Below are positions 9,834 to 18,445 of a stretch of 49,241 nt of DNA, piece by piece. The first letter of the stretch is position 1. Every line of letters begins with the position of its first letter. Location: NCBI GenBank assembly GCA_003427395.1, contig BFEA01000041.1:2162015-2211255 (forward strand). Reading direction: 5' to 3'. Made by a program: the position numbers and the translations under genes. The stretch comes from Chara braunii. Taxonomy: Eukaryota; Streptophyta; Charophyceae; Charales; Characeae. The notes beneath the pieces are model-generated. The model saw only the letters and a program-made list of their open reading frames with translations, was not told the origin of the DNA and did not search any database.

Positions 9834-10408
9834 CTGAACCAGCGGCTAGCAAGATTTTTGTTGCTGATTGTAGACCCGATAGGAACCCTGATATTGCTGA
9901 AAATATGATGAATAATTACAGAAGAACCAATCTTTTAGAAGTGAGACAAAATGATGGCGGGGATGAACAGGAATGCATCTATCTTACTCAGGAGGATCTG
10001 CAGTCTGAACCGCTGCAGACAATGGGCGGAGTAAGGGCAAAAGAGACTATGATCTACACTGGGCCAAGGAATTGCACGGTTGAAATATACAGGTGAGAGC
10101 AATATAATTGCTCAGTCCTTATGATGAGAAAGGGGGCTGTGGCAGTAAAAAAGCTGACACAAGAGAAATTACTACCTGCCTCACAACAGATATGTTTAGC
10201 TGATGAAGTTTCCACTTTGTCGCAGGTGGCATATGGTGCAGGGTATGCGGTTTCTGCAGCTGCTGATTCTCATGCTGCACAGGCAGTGCCTCATCCCTTG
10301 CAATCCTTGCCCAACCGTTACACTGTTTTTCTCAAAGAACTAAGTTTGTATTTAGTTGATAACGTAAGACCACATGAAGGCCACAATAAGTGGCTCGGCA
10401 GAGAATGA
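9834..10408 (+). pseudogene. Unrecognised reading-frame relic with one TGA
   Basis: One frame runs for about 190 codons with a single in-frame TGA at 10094-10096. It passes through TYR-like text such as IFVADCRPDRNPDIAENMM and, after the stop, an Ala/Ser-rich stretch (AYGAGYAVSAAADSHAAQA) ending NKWLGRE. I recognise no domain. The block near 10200 (GATGA-GTTTCCACTTTGTC) recurs at 12962-13030, and a looser relative may lie at 15170-15440, so it is more likely a transposon-encoded (gag- or ORF1-like) relic than a host gene. No promoter or intron evidence is seen. Confidence 0.4.
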
Positions 10409-10955
10409 GTCTCGGGTGTATCCTTCTTCAGTTTTATCACTTTTTTTTTCTTATATCCTTCTCCTTTATTTTTGGTTACTCATCAAATGGCACTAAGTCT
10501 GTGCCTGTAAGTTTCGAGCGGAGACGAAACTTCGTAGTAGTAAAATAAATACNCGCAGCTAACTAAATGCCATAAAGGCTGNGCGTACTCGGGCTTGGTT
10601 GGTGGTGATTTCTATATGTACATTCTTACCACCAACGATAATGAGAAAAGCTACGATTTGATTCAGCTAATTTATGAAGATCATCTCTTTTTTTTCTAGC
10701 AAATCCTTGTTTTTTCTAAGCATCCTGTATTTCAGCAGATAAAGATTGATCTAAACTTATGTTTTTTTTGTCAAATGTCGTCTCCACAAGGCGCCTTCAA
10801 GAATCCACCGAAGAGCTAAGGTTTCTTGACGACTCTTTGGTATAACGGATGGGACTAATTGGGTGGTTCCGGAGATTCTGACTTTTCTTACTTCTTGCCG
10901 CTTTCTTTCTTTCTTTCCGTCTCATTAATGAAACAAGTGAGATGCGTTGCGTAAA
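10409..10955. other. No gene recognised; possible upstream group II intron sequence
   Basis: The sequence contains single Ns at 10553 and 10582. GTTTCG-N8-CGAAAC at 10510-10529 forms a small hairpin. If the NUMT downstream extends this far, the segment would be the 5' domains of the group II intron, but I cannot confirm that by eye. Confidence 0.25.
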
Positions 10956-11143
10956 GTCTCTGAGGATCCCAAACAGCTCGGCGGTCGCTGGCTAGGGCGA
11001 GCGGCCGTACTTTTTTGTGGTTTCCTGCTGATTGAACATTGCTTATACAATTTTCACTGGTTTGGAGCAAGCACTTACGGGCGTGGTCCTATATAAACCT
11101 ACTAGTTTATCGAGAACATTATCGAATGATGATTCGTGGCGGA

Positions 11144-11210
11144 GAGCCGTATGATGGGAAACTATCACGTGCGGCTCGGAGGGCGGGAAAACACAACTCC
11201 CGACCCCTAT
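11144..11210 (+). other. Group II intron domains V and VI (3' intron end)
   Basis: Domain V is exactly 34 nt (11144-11177). It starts GAGCCGT with the AGC triad, has a GAAA tetraloop closed by GATGG/CTATC, and ends GTGCGGCTC. Domain VI follows (11178-11210) as a GGGCGGG/CCCGACCC stem with an unpaired A. The intron ends in AT at 11210, matching the group II 3' consensus (AY). It would be spliced by two-step transesterification in the mitochondrion. Confidence 0.88.
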
Positions 11211-11251
11211 CTATGATAAGTATTGGAGTTCTTGGATTTATTGAGTGGGCT
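11211..11251 (+). pseudogene. cox1: cox1 mini-exon (14 codons)
   Basis: The translation MISIGVLGFIEWA matches the conserved plant mitochondrial COX1 segment MISIGVLGFIVWAHH, with Glu in place of Val. The upstream intron splits an Ala codon (only CT remains). The exon ends on T (GGGCT), as group I introns require. Confidence 0.88.
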
Positions 11252-11500
11252 CAAGATGGGTCCCTCTCATGGCAACATGAGAGTTCAATCACTACACTAT
11301 ATGCTGGAAACGCCTTAGAGTTGGAGGAAGTTCCAAATTCATTGGTCAATCAGCAGGCTCGCCATAGTTTGACCGAAGAGGAGCCTCAGAGACTACTAGC
11401 GAAGCAACTTTTGTTTTGCCGCCTCTTAGTGCTGCGCAAATGGCATGGCAAGCGCCGTAGCGTAAGCTGGCAGGAAAGTTAAAGATATAGTCCATACCAT
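11252..11500 (+). other. Mitochondrial group I intron (ORF-less)
   Basis: The internal guide GGTCC near 11260 pairs with the exon end GGGCT, including the required U-G pair, giving P1. The conserved core elements follow in order: P (ATGCTGGAAACGCC, 11301), Q (CAATCAGCAGG, 11347), R (CCTCAGAGACTAC, 11384) and S (AAGATATAGTCC, 11482). The length of about 240 nt leaves no room for a LAGLIDADG reading frame. The element order and text fit mitochondrial subgroup IB introns. Confidence 0.85.
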
Positions 11501-11786
11501 GGATTTTTTTATTTTTTTTTGGCAACAGGCATTAAATTTTGGGAAAATTTGTCTGGTGCCCCTGTAATTTCCATTATTTTGTGTTGCGCCCCCACGACGG
11601 CCCACTTACCCTGTCGTGCCCCTCTGACCACGATTCAAATTTCCCATAAAATCCCCGGCGTTGCCTGGACCTGAAATAGTTTTGTTATGCCGCGACCGGT
11701 ACCCATTCCAAATTTGCAGTATGCCCCTATCGTTAGGGTGCAGGTTTTCAGCGCACCTCTATGGCTACGCGCACGGCGGCCACTTC

Positions 11787-11789
<3 letters not shown>

Positions 11790-11845
<56 letters not shown>
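11790..11845. repeat. (CT)n microsatellite abutting the gap
   Basis: A CT run that ends in the N stretch. The repeat probably caused the assembly break. Confidence 0.95.
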
Positions 11846-12674
11846 NNNNNNNNNNNNNNNNNNNNNNNNNNNNNNNNNNNNNNNNNNNNNNNNNNNNNNN
11901 NNNNNNNNNNNNNNNNNNNNNNNNNNNNNNNNNNNNNNNNNNNNNNNNNNNNNNNNNNNNNNNNNNNNNNNNNNNNNNNNNNNNNNNNNNNNNNNNNNNN
12001 NNNNNNNNNNNNNNNNNNNNNNNNNNNNNNNNNNNNNNNNNNNNNNNNNNNNNNNNNNNNNNNNNNNNNNNNNNNNNNNNNNNNNNNNNNNNNNNNNNNN
12101 NNNNNNNNNNNNNNNNNNNNNNNNNNNNNNNNNNNNNNNNNNNNNNNNNNNNNNNNNNNNNNNNNNNNNNNNNNNNNNNNNNNNNNNNNNNNNNNNNNNN
12201 NNNNNNNNNNNNNNNNNNNNNNNNNNNNNNNNNNNNNNNNNNNNNNNNNNNNNNNNNNNNNNNNNNNNNNNNNNNNNNNNNNNNNNNNNNNNNNNNNNNN
12301 NNNNNNNNNNNNNNNNNNNNNNNNNNNNNNNNNNNNNNNNNNNNNNNNNNNNNNNNNNNNNNNNNNNNNNNNNNNNNNNNNNNNNNNNNNNNNNNNNNNN
12401 NNNNNNNNNNNNNNNNNNNNNNNNNNNNNNNNNNNNNNNNNNNNNNNNNNNNNNNNNNNNNNNNNNNNNNNNNNNNNNNNNNNNNNNNNNNNNNNNNNNN
12501 NNNNNNNNNNNNNNNNNNNNNNNNNNNNNNNNNNNNNNNNNNNNNNNNNNNNNNNNNNNNNNNNNNNNNNNNNNNNNNNNNNNNNNNNNNNNNNNNNNNN
12601 NNNNNNNNNNNNNNNNNNNNNNNNNNNNNNNNNNNNNNNNNNNNNNNNNNNNNNNNNNNNNNNNNNNNNNNNNN
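11846..12674. other. Assembly gap, 829 N
   Basis: Unresolved bases. All ORFs drawn through it are meaningless. Confidence 1.
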
Positions 12675-13034
12675 TGCGGCAGCGCCACAAAAACCACGTG
12701 CTTCAAATCCGAATTTCTGGCGCGAGGGCATGATGGAAAGATGTATGCCACTCATGAGGGCATATCGCACAGGGACCGGGGAAATGAGACTGGCCGTCCA
12801 GTAAGGGCACCGCGGAAAGTTGCACCGCTTGCTGACAGGGGCATGCAGGAAAGTTCAGAGGCCCCAGGGGCACGACAGGGTAAGTGGGCCGTCGGAGGGG
12901 CGCGACACAAAATAATGGAAATTACAGGGGCGCTCGACAAAATATCCTGTAAATATTTCACCTGATGAGTGTTCCACTTTGTCACAGGGTGCATGTGCTG
13001 CAGTGTCTACAATTTCTGCAGTTTCTGGAGCTCC

Positions 13035-13189
13035 TTTTTTTTTTTTTTTTTCCTGAAAAAACACCGCTTGCACGAGCGCCTGCTAGCGGAGTTGGTAAGA
13101 GCAGCCTCCACTAGCAGTCGTCGCAGGGTCGATGGCTCCATTCTTTTGGTGGGGAGCTGCACCTGCTGGAAAGGGGGTCCAGCGTCCCA
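13035..13189 (-). mobile_element. Retroelement 3' end with antisense tRNA-like module
   Basis: A T run (13035-13051) marks the poly(A) of a minus-strand element. Next to it on the plus strand is a tRNA-like module: D-arm/A-box TAGCGGAGTTGGTAAGAGCA (13083-13103) and B-box-like GCAGGGTCGATGGCTCC (13123-13139). Then comes the shared tail motif (GGTGGGGAGCTGCACCTGC and GGGGGTCCAGCGTCCC). The tRNA-like module therefore lies antisense to the element's tail. Further along, GCATTGATTGCCC...GGGATTAACTGA (13257-13301) recurs at 17381-17415. Confidence 0.65.
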
Positions 13190-13856
13190 TTGAACACATC
13201 TTTAGGGTACAAATTTTCCAGCAAGTCAGCAAACCAAGTAACGACTACTCAAAACGGGGGAAGCATTGATTGCCCTCTCCAGGAGGGGATTAACTGACCC
13301 CCAGCTACATACTTACCATCACAATTCCGCCGTTACTTCCCCACCCTATTCCCCCCCCATAGCCGATGCCACGCAGCCCTATTTTCCCCCAGGAGGTCAT
13401 TGACGGTAAGACGGGTTTTACCCCCGTGCTCCTGCTCACAGAGGCAAAGACTCTCCCGCCAAAATACCCCTACCCTACATCTCCCATCCAAAATACCTTG
13501 CCACGATGTCATCAGGACACGGGGGGTTGATGTGCAAATCCTCCCTCTGGCGAGCACACAAATTACCCTAATGTAAGAAAACTACCAATAGCGGGGAGAA
13601 ATGCAATCGTTATGTGGTTGACCTAACATGAGAGGGTGGCGGGTCGAGATCCCAACAGATACCATGCAGTCAACCCAATGTGAGGCAAGTCGATTCCAGC
13701 ACCAGCTGGAGGAGGGTAGGTCACCCCCCTACATCGAAAGACGGGCGAGACATGAAACAGATGAACGGCACGTTCGTCTGCTCTCGCCACCCCATCTTCC
13801 CCTCTGCCTGCCACCACCCTCCTAACTCGCCATACCAGGGAGGTCTCCATAGGCGA
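13190..13856. other. Retroelement body / unrecognised; B-box-like site
   Basis: GGGTCGAGATCCC at about 13640 resembles a B-box, and TATGTGGTTGACCTAACATG lies just before it (13610-13630). Together they may be a decayed tRNA-derived head. A 75-codon minus frame begins seven bases after the stop of the ORF at 13857-14459, but shows no motif. Confidence 0.35.
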
Positions 13857-14459
13857 TCAGTCTGGCTCTTCCACGTTCTCGCCGGTCGCTTTCTTCTCCC
13901 CCCCCCCCCCATCGTTTCCCTCCTTGGTCTTCGTTTTGTCATAGTTTTGAAGCTTATTGTCCTCCACCAGCATGCTCCGCTCATCGCCAGCATCGGTGAA
14001 GGTCGGGGAGATTGCATCCGGACTGCCACAACTACCAATCGCATGGTGCTGCTGCCAGATGTCATCGCCCTGACCTCTGACCTCTCTCTCCAGGGTTCCA
14101 TTTTCATGAGCAGTTTTCAAAATTTTGGTGACAACTATCGCATCGTTTTCCATCCCTCCTTTGTCATCTTCAGGATCGACTGTCCAGATGTCTTCGTAGG
14201 CCTGGTACTCGATGGACAGCGAATCTTCGATAGCTGTTCTCAGGCACTGCAGAGAGTGGAAGCAGGCGCCAATTTCGTGGGAGAGAGACACAGTTTCCAT
14301 CTCCTCCTCCAACAGGTCCAGCCTATAGAGGCTGTCTTCCAACAGGTTTATTGCTGGCAGGTCCGCTGCGTTGCCCACCCCTGCGACTGCTGACTCAACC
14401 AGGTTCAGTATGTATTTATAATTCGCCCCATCGTCAAGCGCCGGGAACAAATTCGCCAT
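13857..14459 (-). CDS. Unknown acidic 200-residue ORF
   Basis: ATG at 14459 lies in a good initiation context (GGCCATGGCG). The product begins MANLFPALDDGANYKYILN, is Leu/Glu/Asp-rich in its first 100 residues (possible helical or coiled region around LLEDSLYRLDLLEEEMETV) and has a charged, Lys/Gly-rich C-terminus. I recognise no domain. It overlaps the ORF upstream by 26 bases. A 237-codon frame exists on the opposite strand over the same DNA, so coding by either is unproven. The minus frame looks more protein-like. It could be a transposon or integrated-virus protein, or chance. Confidence 0.35.
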   Translation of the reverse strand: MANLFPALDDGANYKYILNLVESAVAGVGNAADLPAINLLEDSLYRLDLLEEEMETVSLSHEIGACFHSLQCLRTAIEDSLSIEYQAYEDIWTVDPEDDKGGMENDAIVVTKILKTAHENGTLEREVRGQGDDIWQQHHAIGSCGSPDAISPTFTDAGDERSMLVEDNKLQNYDKTKTKEGNDGGGGEKKATGENVEEPD

Positions 14460-14772
14460 GGCCGATTATCTTGACGACGGTGGTTTTTTTCGTTCTCTGC
14501 TGCCGGTTTGCAGGAGTGCCGCACAACAGGTTCTTATAGCAGGGTATTATCTGGCCGCACTCTCTCTGAATCACCTTCGTGGCCAGTAGCTGATGCGGAC
14601 AATTGACATACGTTCGTGCCACTTCAGCTTTGGTGGTGTTTACTGGCGCCGTTGAATTTGTATAGGTCGCCATCTCCTTTGGTGTTATGGAGCTCCTACT
14701 TCCACGTGTCAGGCGCTCCCGCTTCATTATGCGGAGCCACGGATCTCTTACCTCTGCGACATCATGGTCCAC
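14434..14772 (-). CDS. Unknown 112-residue ORF overlapping the next
   Basis: This minus-strand frame ends ...GHGEFVPGA and stops at 14434, 26 bases inside the following ORF in another frame. It is basic, with several Cys/His (NCPHQLL, RECGQIIPCY, LLCGT) that could form a metal site, but no named motif fits. The tight ORF overlap is typical of compact genomes (viruses, transposons). No family can be assigned. Confidence 0.3.
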   Translation of the reverse strand: MDHDVAEVRDPWLRIMKRERLTRGSRSSITPKEMATYTNSTAPVNTTKAEVARTYVNCPHQLLATKVIQRECGQIIPCYKNLLCGTPANRQQRTKKTTVVKIIGHGEFVPGA

Positions 14773-15169
14773 GCTGATGTTGCGCCCAATGCGCTGTGTG
14801 TCTCCTCAGTTGCTCATGTTTCGGAATGTTCACTCACCCCTCGGTTTGATTGGCGAGGAGGAGGGTAGTCACGCTGAATCACCGCCTCGTCCTTGTGTCC
14901 ACCATGTCCTGATCATGACGAAATGCTGGTCGAGCCGATGCGCTTCCTGGTCGAGCCCTGTTGGCCAGCGCTAACGGAGCGCAGCAGGCAACCTGTTGGT
15001 AGTAGTAGTAGGCATCATCTTGGATAAAGGGCCATGCCTCACTAAAGGACCATGCCTCACTACTTCCTGAATGTGCAAAACGGAGCATGAACCTACCGCA
15101 AAAACATAGAAAGATCCGTTTCTGCAGCTCCTGTCTCACCCCTCGCTGTTCCCTTTTTTTTTAATAAGT
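14773..15169. other. No gene recognised
   Basis: A possible splice-donor-like GTAAGA lies at the upstream end of the minus ORF. Two near-identical GGCCATGCCTCACTA phrases occur at 15028-15060. Nothing else is supported. Confidence 0.35.
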
Positions 15170-15640
15170 CACAATGCAAGGATACAATTTTGGGGGGACC
15201 AGTTCTGAGCGGTCTTCAGAGGAGGAAGGGACAGTGGTGGTATCACCACAGGACACTCGGAAAAAAAACAATTTACAGCTGCCTCACCGCAGGATCTCGC
15301 AGTTGAAGTGGCTCCTACCTCGTTCCAGGCTGCAATCGCTGGCCCCCCTGGCTGCATTCATGGCATCTTATGCACCCCCAAATGGTCCCCAGGGTGCGCT
15401 CCAACGGGTTCTGTCTGCGGATATGGTCCCTTGATCAATCCAAGCGGCCCCAGCCGTAGCTCCTGTTAATGAAATGTTTGGCAGCTGGCTATCGTATCAA
15501 TCCCGATCTTACAAGTATTACTAAGTATATTCAAGGTTATCTCACAATGGGAGGGACTTCTATTCTAATTTTGTCATCAGAAGCACATAGGACTCGCATA
15601 TTGTGATGTCTACCTGAGGGTGAACATACCCAGCAGACGG
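15170..15640 (+). pseudogene. Unrecognised TE-like coding relic
   Basis: Frames switch through this stretch. One runs as an 86-codon ORF (15174-15434); another gives AAGYRINPDLTSITKYIQGY near 15485-15545. Composition (Ala/Pro/Gln) and the loose likeness to the 9834-10408 relic suggest a decayed gag- or ORF1-type segment. No catalytic motif is visible. Confidence 0.3.
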
Positions 15641-15850
15641 ACTTACCGTCATTGGTTCAGTCAGGCTGCATTGAGTGAATTGCAACAACTTAAGGTGAGG
15701 ACCAGTGTTTTCTGATCATAATCAGATGTCTGTATTTTACTTGCTAGACTCCTTAGACATGGGCTGCTGGGTGATTTCACTGTACTCATTAGAGCAGGCG
15801 GGGAACTCCTTCAAGCACTAACGCAAGTCATCCAATTTTTTCCGCTAGCA

Positions 15851-15930
15851 GCTGATATGTAGCTCAGTGGTTAGAGCACCAGTTGGAAATGCGCATTGTG
15901 GTATGAGGTTGTGGGTTCGAAACTCAATTG
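15851..15930 (+). mobile_element. tRNA-derived SINE head 1
   Basis: The A-box TAGCTCAGTGGTTAGAGCACC (here 15859-15879) and B-box GGGTTCGAAACTC (15913-15925) are both close to RNA polymerase III consensus. The acceptor stem pairs only at GCTG/CAGC, so this is a tRNA-derived SINE head rather than a working tRNA. A non-tRNA body follows. Confidence 0.7.
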
Positions 15931-16104
15931 CAGCCTTGCGGATGGACACCGGCAGGGCATTAGAATGACGCACGGCTGGACACATATCCCTTGGGCTGAC
16001 ACACGGTAAGCTTGTATGGACACTGCCTGCGCACCACCCAAGGGTTTGTCCATGGTGTTGTATGACAGGTCTTGATACTGCGCGGGTTGCATATCACACA
16101 CGGG

Positions 16105-16180
16105 TCGTTTGCGATTGTCACTCTAATGGTAGAGTCTTCAGTTCACATGTCATAGATCACGGGTTCGAGTCTGGCTTGGG
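16105..16180 (+). mobile_element. tRNA-derived SINE head 2
   Basis: The A-box-like GTCACTCTAATGGTAGAGTC (16117-16136) and B-box GGGTTCGAGTC (16161-16171) are spaced as in a tRNA. It lies about 180 bp after head 1 in the same orientation, so the two may be halves of a dimeric SINE. 'TAGCCTTCGGGCA' phrases recur at 16267, 16315 and 16370. Confidence 0.62.
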
Positions 16181-17018
16181 ACTTTGGGGGGGGGTCTTGT
16201 CCAGCTTGGCCTGTCATCTCTTCAAAAATGAACACAGAGTTCCCTCTACATAGTACTGCACATTTCTGGCCTTCGGGCACATACATCTCGCCGTGCAGTT
16301 ACACAGAGCACACATAGCCTTCGGGCAGACACAAAAAACATGGCCCTATGGGCTCTTACAAACATACATAGCCTCTGGGCACACACATATGCACACAACT
16401 ATGATACTGGCTGGGGGGTCTATCAGGTATATGACGGGGTCTACTCACGCATGGCTTAGCTCTAGCGTGGGGTAGGGGTATAAGTCGCTCCGGCTAGTTT
16501 GAGTTCCGCCTAGCCTTGGGTAAGCTAGGGGAAGGACGGTAGGATGTGTCCGCGGGGACTGGCCTTCCTTGCTTAGGTAATCCTGCAGGGTAGACTCTCT
16601 GAATTTGGCCTGTAGAAGATTGCATGAGACTGGCATCCAAAGTTCCCGTACGGCAAGGTTTGTCTGCTTCCGCTTCCTCTAGGGCTGGGAGGTCGGCCCA
16701 GCCTTGGTGCTTGTCACTGCTGTCTGGTCCAAGTTGCCCTCGATACTGGTAGGGTGATGGTCCTGAGTACTGGCCACACTGAGGTAGGATAGTAGGGACA
16801 GGGGGTGCGTTGGGAGTATAAACATGGGGATGGGTAGGGTAGGTGGCCTATACCGTCAAGACAACCATTGGCTGCCACTACCAGCAATCACCGCGGGTCT
16901 GGTCCTTGGCCTCTACAACACCCTGGGCTTTAAAACACTAGTACCTTTGTCGGTTCGGAAAATAGTGGGCCTCCGACCTTTCAGGAGGCCGGAACAAAAC
17001 GACGGTCGCCGATGCCTT
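16181..17018. other. Non-coding, degenerate short repeats
   Basis: Three loose copies of a CCTTCGGGCACA...CACA phrase occur between 16267 and 16390. No gene recognised in the rest. Confidence 0.4.
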
Positions 17019-17345
17019 CTTTTTTTTTTCTTTTTTTTTTTTTTGAAAACAAGGCTCCAATCTATTCGTGGGGAGCAGCACGTGCTGGGAACCGGGCCCA
17101 GCGTCCCATATGGAAATGTACATAGAAGTATAAAAGTTTGAGAAACTGAGGCCGTGACAACAATTTAGGCGAAGTTCAAAAACAACTCAGAACCCCCCCA
17201 TCAATCCTCTTTACCTCACTCCGGCAAGCCTTACTGCAGCAGAGCCACCATCTCCGCTGCTGCTGTACCCTAACTCCATCCTACGAGCTAGCCTCCTCAC
17301 TAGTAGGACTAGGACGCTTAATATCCAATCATCAACTCCTCTCAC
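17019..17345 (-). mobile_element. Retroelement copy R1 (shared tail)
   Basis: A T run (17019-17044) is followed by GGCTCCAATCTATTCGTGGG, AGCAGCACGTGCTGG and GAACCGGGCCCAGCGTCCC, then about 240 bp that match the copy at 22830-23205 (CTCTTTACCTCACTCCGG, CCACCATCTCCGCTGCTGCT). In minus-strand sense the motif is at the 3' end just before poly(A). No coding frame is conserved, so it is either a SINE or the 3' UTR of a truncated LINE. Confidence 0.75.
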
Positions 17346-17935
17346 CTTTTTTTGAAAAATTAAGAAGACCTCCTCCTGCCAGCATTGATTGCCCCGGAAA
17401 CCAGGGGATTAACTGAGCAGGGACGATCCTAATAGTAGGTAAAAAAATTTGGAAAATATTTTGGAAAATATGAAAACATGCAACCTCTGGAACATTCAAC
17501 CTAAAAAATTCTGCCTCCATCATCGAAAGGAAAAACCTTAATGGAGTTAATAGCAAATGGCCGGTACCCCCCAGATACTTGGCGCCAATCACATCCACCC
17601 CCATTCCCTCCATCCCAGTCACTTCCTCACTCCGTCCTCGTAAGGGGTTTCAGAGAACCACTTCTCAACAAGGGGGGAGCACCATCATACCCTGAAGTAC
17701 CTTGCCCCCACAAGAACTCCACTCTCCGTCCTCAAGGGGGTGAACTAGCGCTATCCAACGCCAATCGCGCCAGGGCTCGCCCACAGCAGCCGGTACCCAT
17801 CGGGCAATCTAAATTACCCAACGCCAATCACATCTGATACGGGTTTCCCCTAGCCGGTGTGGGGCGGCCAAAGTCAGTCGGCCACCCGAAATGGGACAAT
17901 TCAAAGAGTCAATTGTTCAGACAGTAGAAATTTGA
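17346..17935. other. No gene recognised
   Basis: GCATTGATTGCCCC...GGGATTAACTGA at 17381-17415 repeats sequence at 13257-13301. The 98-codon plus frame 17541-17837 has no motif. Confidence 0.4.
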
Positions 17936-18021
17936 GGGTTAGTGTTAAGGGACGAGCGGTAAAAAAACAGGGTACCTAGGTTGACCCTGTTTTTCGACCC
18001 GTCTCTCGCTGACACTAACCC
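17936..18021. repeat. 86-bp hairpin with 38-bp arms
   Basis: The left arm runs GGGTTAGTGT...CAGGGT, and the right arm ACCCTG...ACACTAACCC, pairing at about 85% over 38 bp with a 10-nt loop (ACCTAGGTTG). The ends happen to read as a telomere-like GGGTTAG/CTAACCC. A compact MITE or palindrome is likely; a small-RNA hairpin precursor is possible. Confidence 0.85.
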
Positions 18022-18371
18022 TACTTTTATGCAGATGAATATACTAATTTATCCCACCCTTGACACCCCTTCCATCGACTTATTTTCCTCTTATTTCTAT
18101 CCCCTCCATACCCGGTCGTCGACGTGTGCGCGCGTCTCCGCACGGTCGGTTTTGCGCGGCCGGAGTGGGACAATTTTTTATTATTATTTGTATGAATAAA
18201 TTTAAGAATGCGGTCAAAATAACTAATTATGAAAAAGAACTCCAACCCGCGATCTTGAATGGTACTTTATTTTCATTTTATTTTCTCCTGATTATGTATC
18301 CCTTCCGACGTTTGTCTCAATCTAGGCTATTTTGTTACCCCGCTTATGACCCCTGTTGCCCTGAATGCGAG

Positions 18372-18382
18372 TGACCGTTATT

Positions 18383-18413
<31 letters not shown>

Positions 18414-18445
18414 TTATTATTTTATTATTATTATTATTATTATTT
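18372..18445. repeat. (ATT)n microsatellite
   Basis: TTA/TAT trinucleotide run with a few interruptions. Confidence 0.95.

Larger units (their letters stand above)
10956..11500 (+). pseudogene. cox1: NUMT: cox1 fragment with group II and group I intron pieces
   Basis: A mitochondrial fragment lies in nuclear-type surroundings. In order it holds the 3' end of a group II intron (domains V and VI), a 41-nt cox1 exon, and a group I intron without a homing-endonuclease ORF. cox1 encodes subunit 1 of cytochrome c oxidase. The core 11144-11493 is well supported. The left limit is inferred from intron-like sequence upstream and could lie further left. The right limit is set by the end of the group I S element. 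One codon of the exon is altered (Val to Glu). It is non-functional as placed. Confidence 0.8.
11542..12947. mobile_element. DNA transposon with ~90-bp inverted termini, spanning the gap
   Basis: The left terminus (11542-11629) and right terminus (12855-12947) are inverted copies at about 90% identity. Both carry GCCCCTGTAATTTCCATTAT, GACGGCCCACTTACCCTGTC and GTGCCCCT. Flanks show only an imperfect AT-rich duplication (TAAATTTT against TAAATATTT), so the superfamily is uncertain. Long termini suggest a Mutator-like or foldback element. The visible interior encodes nothing recognisable, and an unknown sequence lies under the N gap. Confidence 0.75.

Noticed and set aside
11661-12965. ORFs of 301-434 codons around 11.7-12.9 kb
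   Set aside because: They run through 829 Ns. The visible ends are (CT)n translation and transposon termini.
13680-14393. 237-codon plus-strand ORF
   Set aside because: Longest frame locally, but its composition and lack of a recognisable start context make it look like the shadow of the minus-strand ORFs. Neither is proven.
15851-15930. Functional tRNA gene
   Set aside because: A- and B-boxes are good, but the acceptor stem does not pair beyond four bases and the spacing fits a SINE head better.
17936-18021. Interstitial telomeric repeat
   Set aside because: Only a single GGGTTAG and CTAACCC at the hairpin ends, with no tandem array.
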